NCBI RefSeq assembly: GCF_003994235.2
Contig: NZ_RYFG02000116.1
Span: 42,920 to 106,919 of the forward strand
Source: Candidatus Methylobacter oryzae
GTDB lineage: Bacteria; Pseudomonadota; Gammaproteobacteria; Methylococcales; Methylomonadaceae
Length of the DNA stretch: 64,000 nucleotides
Direction of reading: 5' to 3'
Made by a program: the position numbers and the translations under genes. Below are positions 51,571 through 59,691 of this stretch, piece after piece. Position 1 is the stretch's first letter; every line of letters starts with the position of its first letter. The notes under the pieces were generated by a model, which was not told the DNA's origin, made no database searches, and saw only the letters and a list, made by a program, of their open reading frames with translations.

Positions 51571-52191
51571 ATGAAATTGTATTTAACGCCCGGTTCCTGC
51601 TCAACAGGCATTCATATTCTAATGGAAGAACTCGACTTGGTTTTCGAAGCGCATATCGTAAACCTTATGGCAGGGGATCAAAATACGCCGGAATACCTTA
51701 CCCAGAATCCCAAAGCCACGATCCCGACCCTGGTTCGCGACAACGGCACGGCGCTGACCGAATTTCAAGCGATTGCCTATTGGCTGGCGCGGAGCTATCC
51801 CAAAGCCGGACTGTTGCCTGGCAACCCGGATGGCGACGCGCGCGTTATCGAACTGATGGACTACGTGGTCGGCACTATCCATGGCCAGGGCTTCACCCGA
51901 ATTTTTACCACCGACCGGTTCACGCCTAGCAAAGACGATTTTGAAGCCGTGAAAATCCAAGGCATGGACATCGTCAAGCGCGGCTTTGCCGTCATTAACG
52001 ACATCTTGCCGTCCGAAGGCTATGTCATGGGCATGTTCACCATTGCCGACGCCGCTTTGTTTTATGTCGAATTTTGGGCTTACAAAATAGGGCTTGCGAT
52101 GCCGGAAAATTGCTCCAGGCATTATCGCTTGATGCTGGAACGGCCGAAGGTAAGGCGGGTTTTGCAGGAAGAAGGCTATCGCGTGGACTGA
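51571..52191 (+). CDS. glutathione S-transferase family protein
   Basis: A 206-residue cytosolic GST. ATG 51571 follows AGGAAG. The N-terminal thioredoxin-like domain has MKLYLTPGSCSTGIHILMEE, with Ser/Cys near the usual catalytic position (PGSCS, as in beta-class bacterial GSTs), the cis-Pro in KATIPTLV and the glutathione gamma-glutamyl contact LTEFQAIAYWLA. The C-terminal helical domain includes EGYVMGMFTIADAALFYVEF, the N-capping box of GSTs (FTIADA). Possible roles are detoxification or thiol chemistry; there is no direct link to neighbours. Confidence 0.9.
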   Translation: MKLYLTPGSCSTGIHILMEELDLVFEAHIVNLMAGDQNTPEYLTQNPKATIPTLVRDNGTALTEFQAIAYWLARSYPKAGLLPGNPDGDARVIELMDYVVGTIHGQGFTRIFTTDRFTPSKDDFEAVKIQGMDIVKRGFAVINDILPSEGYVMGMFTIADAALFYVEFWAYKIGLAMPENCSRHYRLMLERPKVRRVLQEEGYRVD

Positions 52192-52226
52192 CTCAACTCC
52201 CGGTTAAAGCCAATTTTCAATAACTA

Positions 52227-52340
52227 AGGAAGCGCTGAAAAAGTCCTTCGACAAGCTCAGGACGAACGGCAAACTGTTATTCCGTTCGTGGTGAACACAA
52301 GTCGAACCATGAACGGAATCGATTTATTCAGCACTTCCCT
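52227..52340. repeat. palindromic REP/MITE-like repeat
   Basis: AGGAAGCGCTGAA (52227-52239) is nearly inverse to TTCAGCACTTCCCT (52327-52340). The interior carries the core CCTTCGACAAGCTCAGGACG then AACGG and a diverged inverse copy (CCGTTCGTGGTGAACA...). The same core recurs at 54271-54370 within different arms. It occupies the gap between the GST and hemerythrin genes. Confidence 0.75.
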
Positions 52341-52357
52341 AACGAGGTGACCATAAT

Positions 52358-52747
52358 ATGCCATTGCTTGAAACAACCGCTATACCGACCGTGGGCCACG
52401 AGCTGATCGACGGCGACCATGATGAATTCATCAATCTGTTAAACAAGCTGGACTCAGCCGGAAACAGCGAGTTCCCGGCCTTGTTCCAGCAATTGTACGA
52501 ACAAACCGGACAACACTTCGAACGGGAGAACCAGTTGATGGCTGAGTCCGCGTATCCGGGGGAAACCGAGCACAAAGGCGAACATCAGCGGGTGCTCGGC
52601 GAGTTCAAACAATTTAAGTCGCGGGTTGATAAGGGGCTGGTTGCGTTTGGCCGCCCGTTTGTCAAAGACCGCCTGCCCCAGTGGTTCGGGCTGCATGTGA
52701 CCACCATGGACAGTGCGCTGGCGGCGCACCTGAACAAACACCCTTAA
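52358..52747 (+). CDS. bacteriohemerythrin
   Basis: A 129-residue four-helix-bundle O2-binding di-iron protein. The ligand pattern is present: His in VGHELIDGDHDEF, H-F-E-R-E in QTGQHFERENQLM, H-x3-H in TEHKGEHQRVL and HxxxxD in GLHVTTMDSAL. The length is typical for a single-domain bacterial hemerythrin, which in methanotrophs can supply O2 to the membrane methane monooxygenase (known for McHr); here that role is only a possibility. AGGTGA precedes the ATG. The AlkB-like gene starts 1 bp after its stop, so the two are cotranscribed, pairing an O2 carrier with an O2-using enzyme. Confidence 0.92.
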   Translation: MPLLETTAIPTVGHELIDGDHDEFINLLNKLDSAGNSEFPALFQQLYEQTGQHFERENQLMAESAYPGETEHKGEHQRVLGEFKQFKSRVDKGLVAFGRPFVKDRLPQWFGLHVTTMDSALAAHLNKHP

Positions 52748-52748
52748 A

Positions 52749-53342
52749 ATGGCGCACTGCCCCGAACTGGAAGTCGTTGCAAATTTTTACGATGCCGTCG
52801 AGTGCGAGCGCATTTATCGGCGCTTGCTGCACGAACAAAACTGGCCTGACAACCGATACACCGTCGCCGGACGGCAATTTATCCTGCCCAGGCTACAGAC
52901 TTGGCATGCCGACCCGGGCATCCGCTATAGCTATAGCAACAACTTGCTACAAACCAGGCAATGGACGCCGCTGTTGTCAGCAATTAGGGAGCAAGTCGAA
53001 GCGCGCTTAAATTTCTCCTTTAATTCGGTATTGGTCAATTTGTACCGGAACGGCGAAGATTATGTCGGTTGGCATGCGGATGATGAACCGGAACTGGGCG
53101 GGCAACCCTTCATCGCCTCATTGACTTTCGGCGCGGAACGGCAATTTGAATTCCGCCATAAGAAATTCTCCGACCATGGCAGGCTATTGCTGCGTAGCGG
53201 CGACTTACTGGTTATGCGGCCGGATTTTCAGCGGCACTGGCTACATAGCGTCCCAATCGACCGGCAAGTGACTGAAGGGCGCATCAACTTAACTTTCCGA
53301 AGGGTTATCCCGGCGCCCAAACCTGATAGCGGCCATTTCTGA
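52749..53342 (+). CDS. alkB: AlkB-like 2-oxoglutarate/Fe(II) dioxygenase
   Basis: A 197-residue nucleic-acid dealkylating dioxygenase. The Fe(II) ligands are His109 and Asp111 (GWHADDEPEL) and His166 (HWLHSVPI); the 2-oxoglutarate-binding arginines are in RINLTFR (Arg178, Arg184). The substrate lid has WHADPGIRYSYSNN. The layout is closer to the ALKBH2/3-like bacterial group than to E. coli AlkB. It removes methyl lesions such as 1-methyladenine or 3-methylcytosine with formaldehyde release. Translation is probably coupled to the hemerythrin, whose stop lies 1 bp upstream. The symbol is by family and not proof of orthology. Confidence 0.9.
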   Translation: MAHCPELEVVANFYDAVECERIYRRLLHEQNWPDNRYTVAGRQFILPRLQTWHADPGIRYSYSNNLLQTRQWTPLLSAIREQVEARLNFSFNSVLVNLYRNGEDYVGWHADDEPELGGQPFIASLTFGAERQFEFRHKKFSDHGRLLLRSGDLLVMRPDFQRHWLHSVPIDRQVTEGRINLTFRRVIPAPKPDSGHF

Positions 53343-53504
53343 ATAGCTGTCCATTTGATATTAATCCCCAAAGGCCAAGCTGGAGCAAAAAAGCTGCAAT
53401 CGTCACGAAGATTTGTTACTGAACCATTGCCTTTTCTGTTTGGGCCTGGCTTATAACGTTTTCTATTTTCACCAGGAGCACCTAAGTAAATATCCCGTTT
53501 CAGC

Positions 53505-54218
53505 TTATTGAACTTTGAAATCAAAATACTGCTTCGGAAACGCTTCATTCTTAAGCGTAAAATGCCACCATTCTTCTTTAAGATTCCGGAAGCCATTTCG
53601 CTCCATTACTGTTTTTAGAGCCATTCTGTTGTCGTGCTGAATCTTGCCGATGTGACTACTGGCTGTGTGCGAGAGCGGATCAAAGTAATCAAAGTGCGTT
53701 CCCATATCCAGCTCCCGGTTGCTATCCAAATCGATGATCGTCAAATCGACCGTACTGCCACGGCTATGGCCTGATTGTTCGGCGATGTAACCATCCCTGA
53801 ATAAATTCTTTTTATCAATCGATGGGTAATATTCGGCTTTCATTTCCTGATCGTGCAAATCTTTCGCCCACCTAACAAAATAATCGACAGCTCGCTGAGG
53901 ACGATAGCAATCGAAAATCTTCAGCGACTGCCGATTGCTTGCAAGTTCCTTCTGTACATTCTTCAGAGCAAGGGCTGCGTCCTTCGTAAGCAGGCACTTG
54001 GGCGCATCGTAGCCGTCAATTCTTGAACCGATAAAGTTGTTTTTCGTGTAATAGCGAATATCCAATTGAACCGAAGGCATGATTTCCTTTAGGTCTACAA
54101 ACTGATCGCCGTTATCAATCCAGTCTATTTCCTTTTTGCTTGTGCAAGCCGTTATGAAAAAAAGCGCAAGCAATAATATCGAAGTCGGCGTGTTGGGCCG
54201 TTGGAGTTTAAGGATCAT
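53505..54218 (-). CDS. VanX/DdpX-type D-Ala-D-Ala dipeptidase, lipoprotein
   Basis: 237 residues from ATG 54218. The frame runs further upstream, but only through a palindromic repeat. The signal peptide ends in a lipobox (LFFITAC, Cys25). The M15D zinc peptidase domain contains SGHSRGSTVDLTI (SxHxxGxxxD zinc/catalytic motif), RIDGYDAPKCLL, FDCYRPQRAVDYFVRWA and EEWWHFTL (ExxWH with catalytic Glu and zinc His). Family members cleave D-Ala-D-Ala, either in vancomycin resistance or in peptidoglycan recycling. No vanHA genes are near, so recycling is more likely. Confidence 0.92.
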   Translation of the reverse strand: MILKLQRPNTPTSILLLALFFITACTSKKEIDWIDNGDQFVDLKEIMPSVQLDIRYYTKNNFIGSRIDGYDAPKCLLTKDAALALKNVQKELASNRQSLKIFDCYRPQRAVDYFVRWAKDLHDQEMKAEYYPSIDKKNLFRDGYIAEQSGHSRGSTVDLTIIDLDSNRELDMGTHFDYFDPLSHTASSHIGKIQHDNRMALKTVMERNGFRNLKEEWWHFTLKNEAFPKQYFDFKVQ

Positions 54219-54270
54219 AGGCAAATACCAAAGTGAGGGAGCTAGCGTGGAGACGCGGGGTCGTGCAATA

Positions 54271-54370
54271 TTAACCCGGCCCTTAAATACCGTTCGCCCT
54301 GAGCCTGTCGAAGGACATATCCAATCAGGCTTCGACAAGCGAATGCCAAGGAAAATTAGAGCCGGGTTAA
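54271..54370. repeat. 100-bp palindromic repeat with REP-like core
   Basis: TTAACCCGGC (54271-54280) and GCCGGGTTAA (54361-54370) are exact inverses. Inside, GCCTGTCGAAG (54303-54313) pairs with CTTCGACAAGC (54330-54340). The core CGTTCGCCCTGAGCCTGTCG is the same family as the repeat at 52227-52340. It separates two minus-strand genes and would fold into a long cruciform. Confidence 0.75.
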
Positions 54371-54377
54371 TAAAATG

Positions 54378-55787
54378 TCAACTGGGAGACTCCATTCTCG
54401 TACCGGCAATTAAAAAATGCCGATACGCCATCAGTGCATTGGACAGCATATTTAGACGCTTTTTCACCGTGTGTTCGTTGGACAGCCCCTCAACATAGGG
54501 TTCGATTTCAACAATCGCTTCTGTAAAAAACGGTGCTAACCGCGGATCGGCGGCCAAATGAGGTAAGAAGCATTGTGCGGCTTGGTTGGCATCTCCTTGC
54601 ATGCACTCGGCAATGACGATAGACGCCAGCAAATCGGGCTTCAATTCTTTGAGCGCCGTCCGCCACTCGCTTAATACTTTAGGGCCCAAACGGACAAACA
54701 AATAGGCTAGCCGGTCAAGCTGTTGCAGCTTAGGTATCGAAGTTAGTTCCCGATAAGTTTCATCGACAATGCCGGCTTGCCAAACGGTTGCCGAAAGCAA
54801 TCGCCGACGTGAATCAAAGTCCACGCCGGAAATATCCAAGTCGCGCAAATTACGATTTTTTTCAATAATGAGGCTGACCGTTTTAACTGTGCCGTCATCG
54901 GTTTGAACAATGACGTTGCGATCACTGACATGGGAATCCGGTGCGACGGTTTTCAACGGAATATCCTGCCGCTCCGTATCCAGTTCGACTCGTAAGCGGT
55001 ATAGTGCGCTGTCTTCAAGCCTAAGCCCCAATAAGACCCGTTGCGTTTGGCCCAGCAATGACCGGTTCTCGCACTGCAACCAGACGGTATCCTTGTCCGG
55101 CAAAATCGAAGCAGTGAATACGCCATGGCCGGCCGGAAATTCGGGACAATCGAAGCCCTTTCTCCTCAGCCGCGAAACCGCCGCCGCAATCGAATCGGCA
55201 TCTACAGGACGTCCTTCCCAACGTGGCCACCCCTGCCTCCTGTTGTCGCGCCATTGCCGGCATTCGGCTTGGGAGCCGGGCCCAACAGCATCGGCATCCA
55301 AACAATTATTGATATTGGTGATTTCCAGGTTATTCGTAACAAAATCGGCAAAACGTTGGATGTTGGGAAAATTAATACCCGGCGGGGAAAACTTGGAATC
55401 GAACCGTTTTTTCAAAAACGACGGGTAAACCCCGGCCGGAAACTCTCGTTTGCCGACCGCTTTGCGGATGACGCCGGATTGGGACAACAAATACACGGTT
55501 TTAACCCCCGGCAATAAATCGATCCCGGCATACCTGCAATCGGTCACAATTTGCCCATTCGGCGCCGGCGCGATTTTTTCAAGGCGGCTGCATCGATAGT
55601 TTCTTTTTTCAAGATATGCAACGACGGCCTGCCGGTTAGCATATTGATGGGCGATACGGGCCAGTCCGCCGTAATCGTCCGGCTGATCTTGAAGTGCGAT
55701 ATATTCGGCCGGATCGATAAATTCCGGGATGCCGGCGCTACAACCGGCCAATGCAAAAATCAACAGTATTAACCGGCATACTTTCAT
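54378..55787 (-). CDS. lipoprotein of unknown function
   Basis: 469 residues from ATG 55787, which overlaps the upstream stop as ATGA. The signal peptide carries a lipobox (LILLIFALAGC). The rest is mixed alpha/beta with several cysteines (CRYAGIDLLPG, NNCLDADAVG, CENRSLLGQ) and a helical C-terminus (LERLAYLFVRLG-like, LLASIVIAECMQG, FFTEAIVEIEPYVEGLS). No domain was recognised. Coupling to the neighbouring lipoprotein gene suggests they work together at the cell envelope. Confidence 0.75.
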   Translation of the reverse strand: MKVCRLILLIFALAGCSAGIPEFIDPAEYIALQDQPDDYGGLARIAHQYANRQAVVAYLEKRNYRCSRLEKIAPAPNGQIVTDCRYAGIDLLPGVKTVYLLSQSGVIRKAVGKREFPAGVYPSFLKKRFDSKFSPPGINFPNIQRFADFVTNNLEITNINNCLDADAVGPGSQAECRQWRDNRRQGWPRWEGRPVDADSIAAAVSRLRRKGFDCPEFPAGHGVFTASILPDKDTVWLQCENRSLLGQTQRVLLGLRLEDSALYRLRVELDTERQDIPLKTVAPDSHVSDRNVIVQTDDGTVKTVSLIIEKNRNLRDLDISGVDFDSRRRLLSATVWQAGIVDETYRELTSIPKLQQLDRLAYLFVRLGPKVLSEWRTALKELKPDLLASIVIAECMQGDANQAAQCFLPHLAADPRLAPFFTEAIVEIEPYVEGLSNEHTVKKRLNMLSNALMAYRHFLIAGTRMESPS

Positions 55788-57697
55788 TGGCACGCTCCCG
55801 GTATGACTTCGATGATCTTAAAATGCGTGCGGCATTCGCAAGTGTCGGCATTTTCTTTAGACTCCTTGGCCTGTACCGTCCGGCAGAAAAAGTCCTCAAC
55901 CCGGGCTCCGTGATGAAAATGCTTAGACGCCTGCTTCGCAACTTCCGGTTCAAACACGAGGCGCACTTTATGTGCCGGTATGCCTGTTTGGAGAAATACA
56001 TCGACTATTTTTTGCGTTTCTCTAACTGCCTGGGCCAGTAATTCAGGATTGTTTTTATCCGCCTCGGCCAACACCGGGCTGAATGCCAGTCCTTCCCTTG
56101 GCGAATCGAAATTTCTTTTTAGATGTTGCTGCAAGACAGAAATCTGCAACTCGGTGAGTGCCGTCATGCTATTATCGGCGCTAAAAATCGGGGTAAAGAT
56201 ATAATCGTAACGTCTGCTTAATGAGTTTGTGACGATTGCTTCCAACGAGCTGAACAAGGGATCGCCGAGCTCAATCCGGACCACACGTTCATTTTCGTCC
56301 CAAATTTTCAAGATTAATAACAATGTTCTAGCCGTCAAGGCGTACGACGCCCTTATCGAATGGCCGCTTTCTTCATGGATTTGCCAGCCGGCATTGTTTA
56401 AAACCTCGCGGTAGGCCCCGATTAGCTCGCCTAAAGTTATCGAGTTAGGATAATGGAAGGTGAACAGTTTGTTACTGGGCATATTCACGCTTCTTTGATA
56501 TTGAACGAATTCATCCCAATAAGGTGTAATGAACAAAGGCGGCCCGTCAACGGGTAGCGGATTTTCAATGGTGTAGCCGCCGACGATTTCTTCTCCCGCC
56601 AACCGTCCCTGCGGCAATAAAAACAAATTTCCATACCCACCGTCCTTAAAAAAGTTGAAAAATCCCTCCGTGGGCGGTTGCGGCAATTTAACGCCGGATT
56701 TTAAGACGCGGACTTGCTCCAGTAGTAACTCAAGCGTGTTTGAGCTTTGTCTCGTAATATAGACCCTTAGCGGTTTTTCTCCGGCCGTGCGCATAAAGCT
56801 CGTGCGATGAGGAAAGTCGCCGGCAACTTTTGAAAAGCCTTGTCGAGTAAACAAGGCCTCAAAATGGGCATAAACTGCTGTTAGCTTGTCGTTTACCTGG
56901 TCTCGGCCTTGTTGTCCGGAAAATAGCGGCGTGTAATCGATGTTCAAATGCACGATCGTTTTCCGTCCTTGGCCGGTAAAATAAGGGCTTTCTCCGCTGC
57001 TCGAAGCAGCTTCGGATTCACACCGGCCCGACAAAATGGGCGCATAGGGCAATTTCCAAGCGATGCCCCATTCTTTTAGGCAGTGTTCAAGCTCCAGCAG
57101 CTGACTAACATGAAGTTCCTCCCGGTAACGTTGCGATAATTCAGCCGAGATCCGGTTGCCGCCGTTGGACGGTTCTTGCTTTTCCCCGGTATCCGTTTGC
57201 TTTACGGGCAGGTCATGGCTGTAACGGCAAAACGACGAATTAAAAACAGTTGCGAACTCCTTATCGCGATACAGGCATTGGAATTCGAGGGGCGGATGCG
57301 AAGCGGGATTTCTTTCGCTGACCAATATATAAACAGGCAACTTTTTATCTTGGTTTATATCCAGATCGAAACGGTATTTTCCCGGGCCTTCGACGACCAG
57401 TTCATGCCAAAATCCGATCGCTGCCTGCAATTGCCGTTCGTGCCTGATCTCGGGCAATTTGCCTTCGGTGTAATAGAAATCGAGAACGACGGTTTTGAAG
57501 TTGGAAAACTGGTTGATAAACCGCCCGACAGAGTCTGTAGATTGCGAAAAATTGCAGGCGACGAGAAATACGGCAAGAAGAATTACGCTCCGGTTTTGCA
57601 CAATGGTAAATAATTTGTTTAACGGCAAAACAACAGCCCCGCTCTTTTCTTTTATGCCGGATACTAAGGAAAAGCGGTTTCTTGACCGCTCAGCCAT
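55784..57697 (-). CDS. large lipoprotein of unknown function
   Basis: Up to 637 residues. A hydrophobic segment at about 37-48 (SVILLAVFLVAC) is a lipoprotein signal, which implies that translation actually begins near residue 20-32 and not at the ATG 57697 shown; no clear ribosome binding site decides this. The mature part begins NFSQSTDSVGRFINQFSNF. The centre has amphipathic beta-strand patterns (YVLVSERNP-like, VYITRQSSNTLELLLEQV). The C-terminal 150 residues (ALTELQISVLQQHLKRNFD, VDVFLQTGIPAHKVRLVF) faintly resemble OmpA-like peptidoglycan-binding folds, but key residues are absent. Four cysteines at the end (FFCRTVQ, CECRTH, GACQ). Unknown; forms an operon with 54378-55787. Confidence 0.7.
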   Translation of the reverse strand: MAERSRNRFSLVSGIKEKSGAVVLPLNKLFTIVQNRSVILLAVFLVACNFSQSTDSVGRFINQFSNFKTVVLDFYYTEGKLPEIRHERQLQAAIGFWHELVVEGPGKYRFDLDINQDKKLPVYILVSERNPASHPPLEFQCLYRDKEFATVFNSSFCRYSHDLPVKQTDTGEKQEPSNGGNRISAELSQRYREELHVSQLLELEHCLKEWGIAWKLPYAPILSGRCESEAASSSGESPYFTGQGRKTIVHLNIDYTPLFSGQQGRDQVNDKLTAVYAHFEALFTRQGFSKVAGDFPHRTSFMRTAGEKPLRVYITRQSSNTLELLLEQVRVLKSGVKLPQPPTEGFFNFFKDGGYGNLFLLPQGRLAGEEIVGGYTIENPLPVDGPPLFITPYWDEFVQYQRSVNMPSNKLFTFHYPNSITLGELIGAYREVLNNAGWQIHEESGHSIRASYALTARTLLLILKIWDENERVVRIELGDPLFSSLEAIVTNSLSRRYDYIFTPIFSADNSMTALTELQISVLQQHLKRNFDSPREGLAFSPVLAEADKNNPELLAQAVRETQKIVDVFLQTGIPAHKVRLVFEPEVAKQASKHFHHGARVEDFFCRTVQAKESKENADTCECRTHFKIIEVIPGACQ

Positions 57698-57838
57698 ATT
57701 GTTAGTACCATCAGTCTACAGCAATGAATGGCTGAGACCAACATTGAAAATCGTAACTACACGCTCACTTAGAAATGAGTGTGTAGGCAACATCAACACA
57801 CGTTATGTAGATCTAAAAATCATTTAAGCAACCTTACA

Positions 57839-59251
57839 ATGCATCCACAACAACGAACCGTTAATCCCAATAAGCTGGCCGATAAACATGAACGCCCTCT
57901 GTTCATAATCCATTTAATTTTATCGACCCTATTCTGGCTAACGATCATCGCTCTAACTCTAGGAAAGGCGTTAATTTATGCGGCAATATTCGCCGTCAGT
58001 TATCTCTTTACCCAATCGGGCCTGATAGCCTGGATCAAAGGCAATGGGATTAAGGTCAGCGATGAGCAGTTTCCGGACCTGTACGAACATTTCAAAAATT
58101 GCTGCGTTGTGCTGGGCATCAAGCAACAGCCCGGAATCTACCTGATCAACGGCGGCGGCATCATGAATGCCTTTGCTGCGCGCTTTTTAGGCAAGCATTG
58201 GGTCGTTTTGCATTCCGATATCGTCGACGCTTTATCCGAAAACCCGGAAGCCGTTAATTTTTATATCGGCCATGAACTGGGGCACATTAGAAGCGGACAC
58301 CTATTATTGGGGCCTTATCTTTGGCCGTCCGGTATTTTGCCGTTAATCGGGCCGGCTTATTCCCGTGCCCGGGAATACAGTTGCGACCAATTCGGCCGTG
58401 CTTGCTGTAAAAACTCCCGGAGCGCAGTCCAGGGACTGACCGCACTTGCCGCCGGCCGAAAAAGATGGCTCTCGACAGATATACCTGCATATACATGCCA
58501 AGCTTACGAAAGCAGCGGCTTTTGGATGTCTTTTCATGAACTGGTGGCCGATTATCCATGGCTGAGCAAACGGGCCATGCGCCTTCACGACCCGGACGAT
58601 TCTTTACCGCCGCATCATAAATTATCCTGGCTGCTCGCCTTGTTCGTGCCTCGATTGGGAAAAGGCGGCATGGTGTTGGCGATCATCGCCCTCATCGGCG
58701 TTCTCGCCGGCATTGCCTTGCCTGCCTATCAAAGCTATACGATGCGGGCCAAACAGCTTCAATCGAATGAGCAAACTCAAAGTTCTGCTTCCAATGCATC
58801 CCGTGTTTTTGACGACGATCAAACCGCTCCGGAAGCCCTGCCAGCAAAACAGGCGCCGTCGGCGCACGAAGCGCCGGATAGGGAACCGGCGCAAGCGACG
58901 AGTGCGAATCTTAATTTCACTCTCGATCAGCGAATTCAGGCCGCAGCTGGCGTCATCAAAAACAGTACGCCGGAAATGATCGACGTTTATACCCGATTCG
59001 ACGGTGTTGAAGCGGGGCCGGGACCGAAAATCAGCCTGACTTATACCCTGGTCAACGTATCAGCTTCGAACCAACTCCCCGCCGAACTTTTCAACACGGC
59101 TTTCGGACCATTACTGAAAAAATCCTCTTGCGGCTCGCAACTGTTAAAACCGCTGATCGATGAACAGGTAAGCATCCTTCATCATTATCGCGGACAAGGC
59201 GGTTTTCAGATCGGAACCATAGCAATCGACCGTAATTCTTGCGCGCTCTGA
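57839..59251 (+). CDS. M48-family membrane zinc peptidase with pilin-like transmembrane segment
   Basis: 470 residues from ATG 57839. Two transmembrane helices (24-58) precede the M48 catalytic domain, with HELGH at 145-149 and a third ligand Glu179 (REYSCDQFG). A third hydrophobic segment at 278-297 (MVLAIIALIGVLAGIALPAY followed by QSYTMRAK) strongly resembles the N-terminal helix of type IV pilins, without the prepilin cleavage site. Residues 310-365 form an acidic/Ala-Gln-rich linker; the C-terminal 100 residues form a soluble domain with two cysteines (SSCGSQL, DRNSCAL). The usual role of M48 enzymes is envelope protein quality control; the pilin-like helix suggests placement beside membrane-embedded substrates, but this is speculative. 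Confidence 0.82.
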   Translation: MHPQQRTVNPNKLADKHERPLFIIHLILSTLFWLTIIALTLGKALIYAAIFAVSYLFTQSGLIAWIKGNGIKVSDEQFPDLYEHFKNCCVVLGIKQQPGIYLINGGGIMNAFAARFLGKHWVVLHSDIVDALSENPEAVNFYIGHELGHIRSGHLLLGPYLWPSGILPLIGPAYSRAREYSCDQFGRACCKNSRSAVQGLTALAAGRKRWLSTDIPAYTCQAYESSGFWMSFHELVADYPWLSKRAMRLHDPDDSLPPHHKLSWLLALFVPRLGKGGMVLAIIALIGVLAGIALPAYQSYTMRAKQLQSNEQTQSSASNASRVFDDDQTAPEALPAKQAPSAHEAPDREPAQATSANLNFTLDQRIQAAAGVIKNSTPEMIDVYTRFDGVEAGPGPKISLTYTLVNVSASNQLPAELFNTAFGPLLKKSSCGSQLLKPLIDEQVSILHHYRGQGGFQIGTIAIDRNSCAL

Positions 59252-59691
59252 TATTGTCGGTTTTTCGATGCCGCTGTTATTGAGATTTGAAAATCTGTAC
59301 CCAAGCGGGTAACCCGCGCTATATCGCCGCCGCGTAAACCGCGCAGCTCCAGCTCGCCGATGCGATTGTCGAGCAAACCGTCGCCTGATTCATGAGCATA
59401 GCCAACCAAACCCCATCCTGGTACGGCAAGGGCCGGCACCATTTCTTCGGCCACTGTGCCGGCTTTAACGCCTGGCTGGAGAAAAGCGTGAGCTTTATAC
59501 AGCCTCAGAAAACAGCCTATCCATAGCCATACTTTTAGAAAAAATATTTGTTTCTCTAAAAATCAACAATAACCCACCTTTTATGTTTTTATTGAAAAAC
59601 CCTGCCTAATCTCCTATCCTCCATGTTGAGGTTTTGAATGAGGTTAAAGCCTCTGGACACTATGCTCTAAACTACTCCCACTGGAGATTTT
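59252..59691 (-). other. intergenic region with an unidentified coding-like fragment
   Basis: Reading the minus strand around 59540-59280 gives KAHAFLQPGVKAGTVAEEMV, then PALAVPGWGLVGYAHESGDG and LLDNRIGELELRGLRGGDIA, protein-like with balanced composition. The frame is preceded by a long open stretch but no plausible start, and ends beyond the M48 stop. I do not recognise the family and regard it as a probable gene remnant. The distal part, 59545-59691, is AT-rich and probably holds the pntA promoter; TGGAGA lies 6 bp before the pntA ATG. Confidence 0.3.

Noticed and set aside
53505..54338. Longer version of the VanX-like protein starting at 54338
   Set aside because: The extra N-terminus is translated palindromic repeat DNA; ATG 54218 gives a clean lipoprotein signal.
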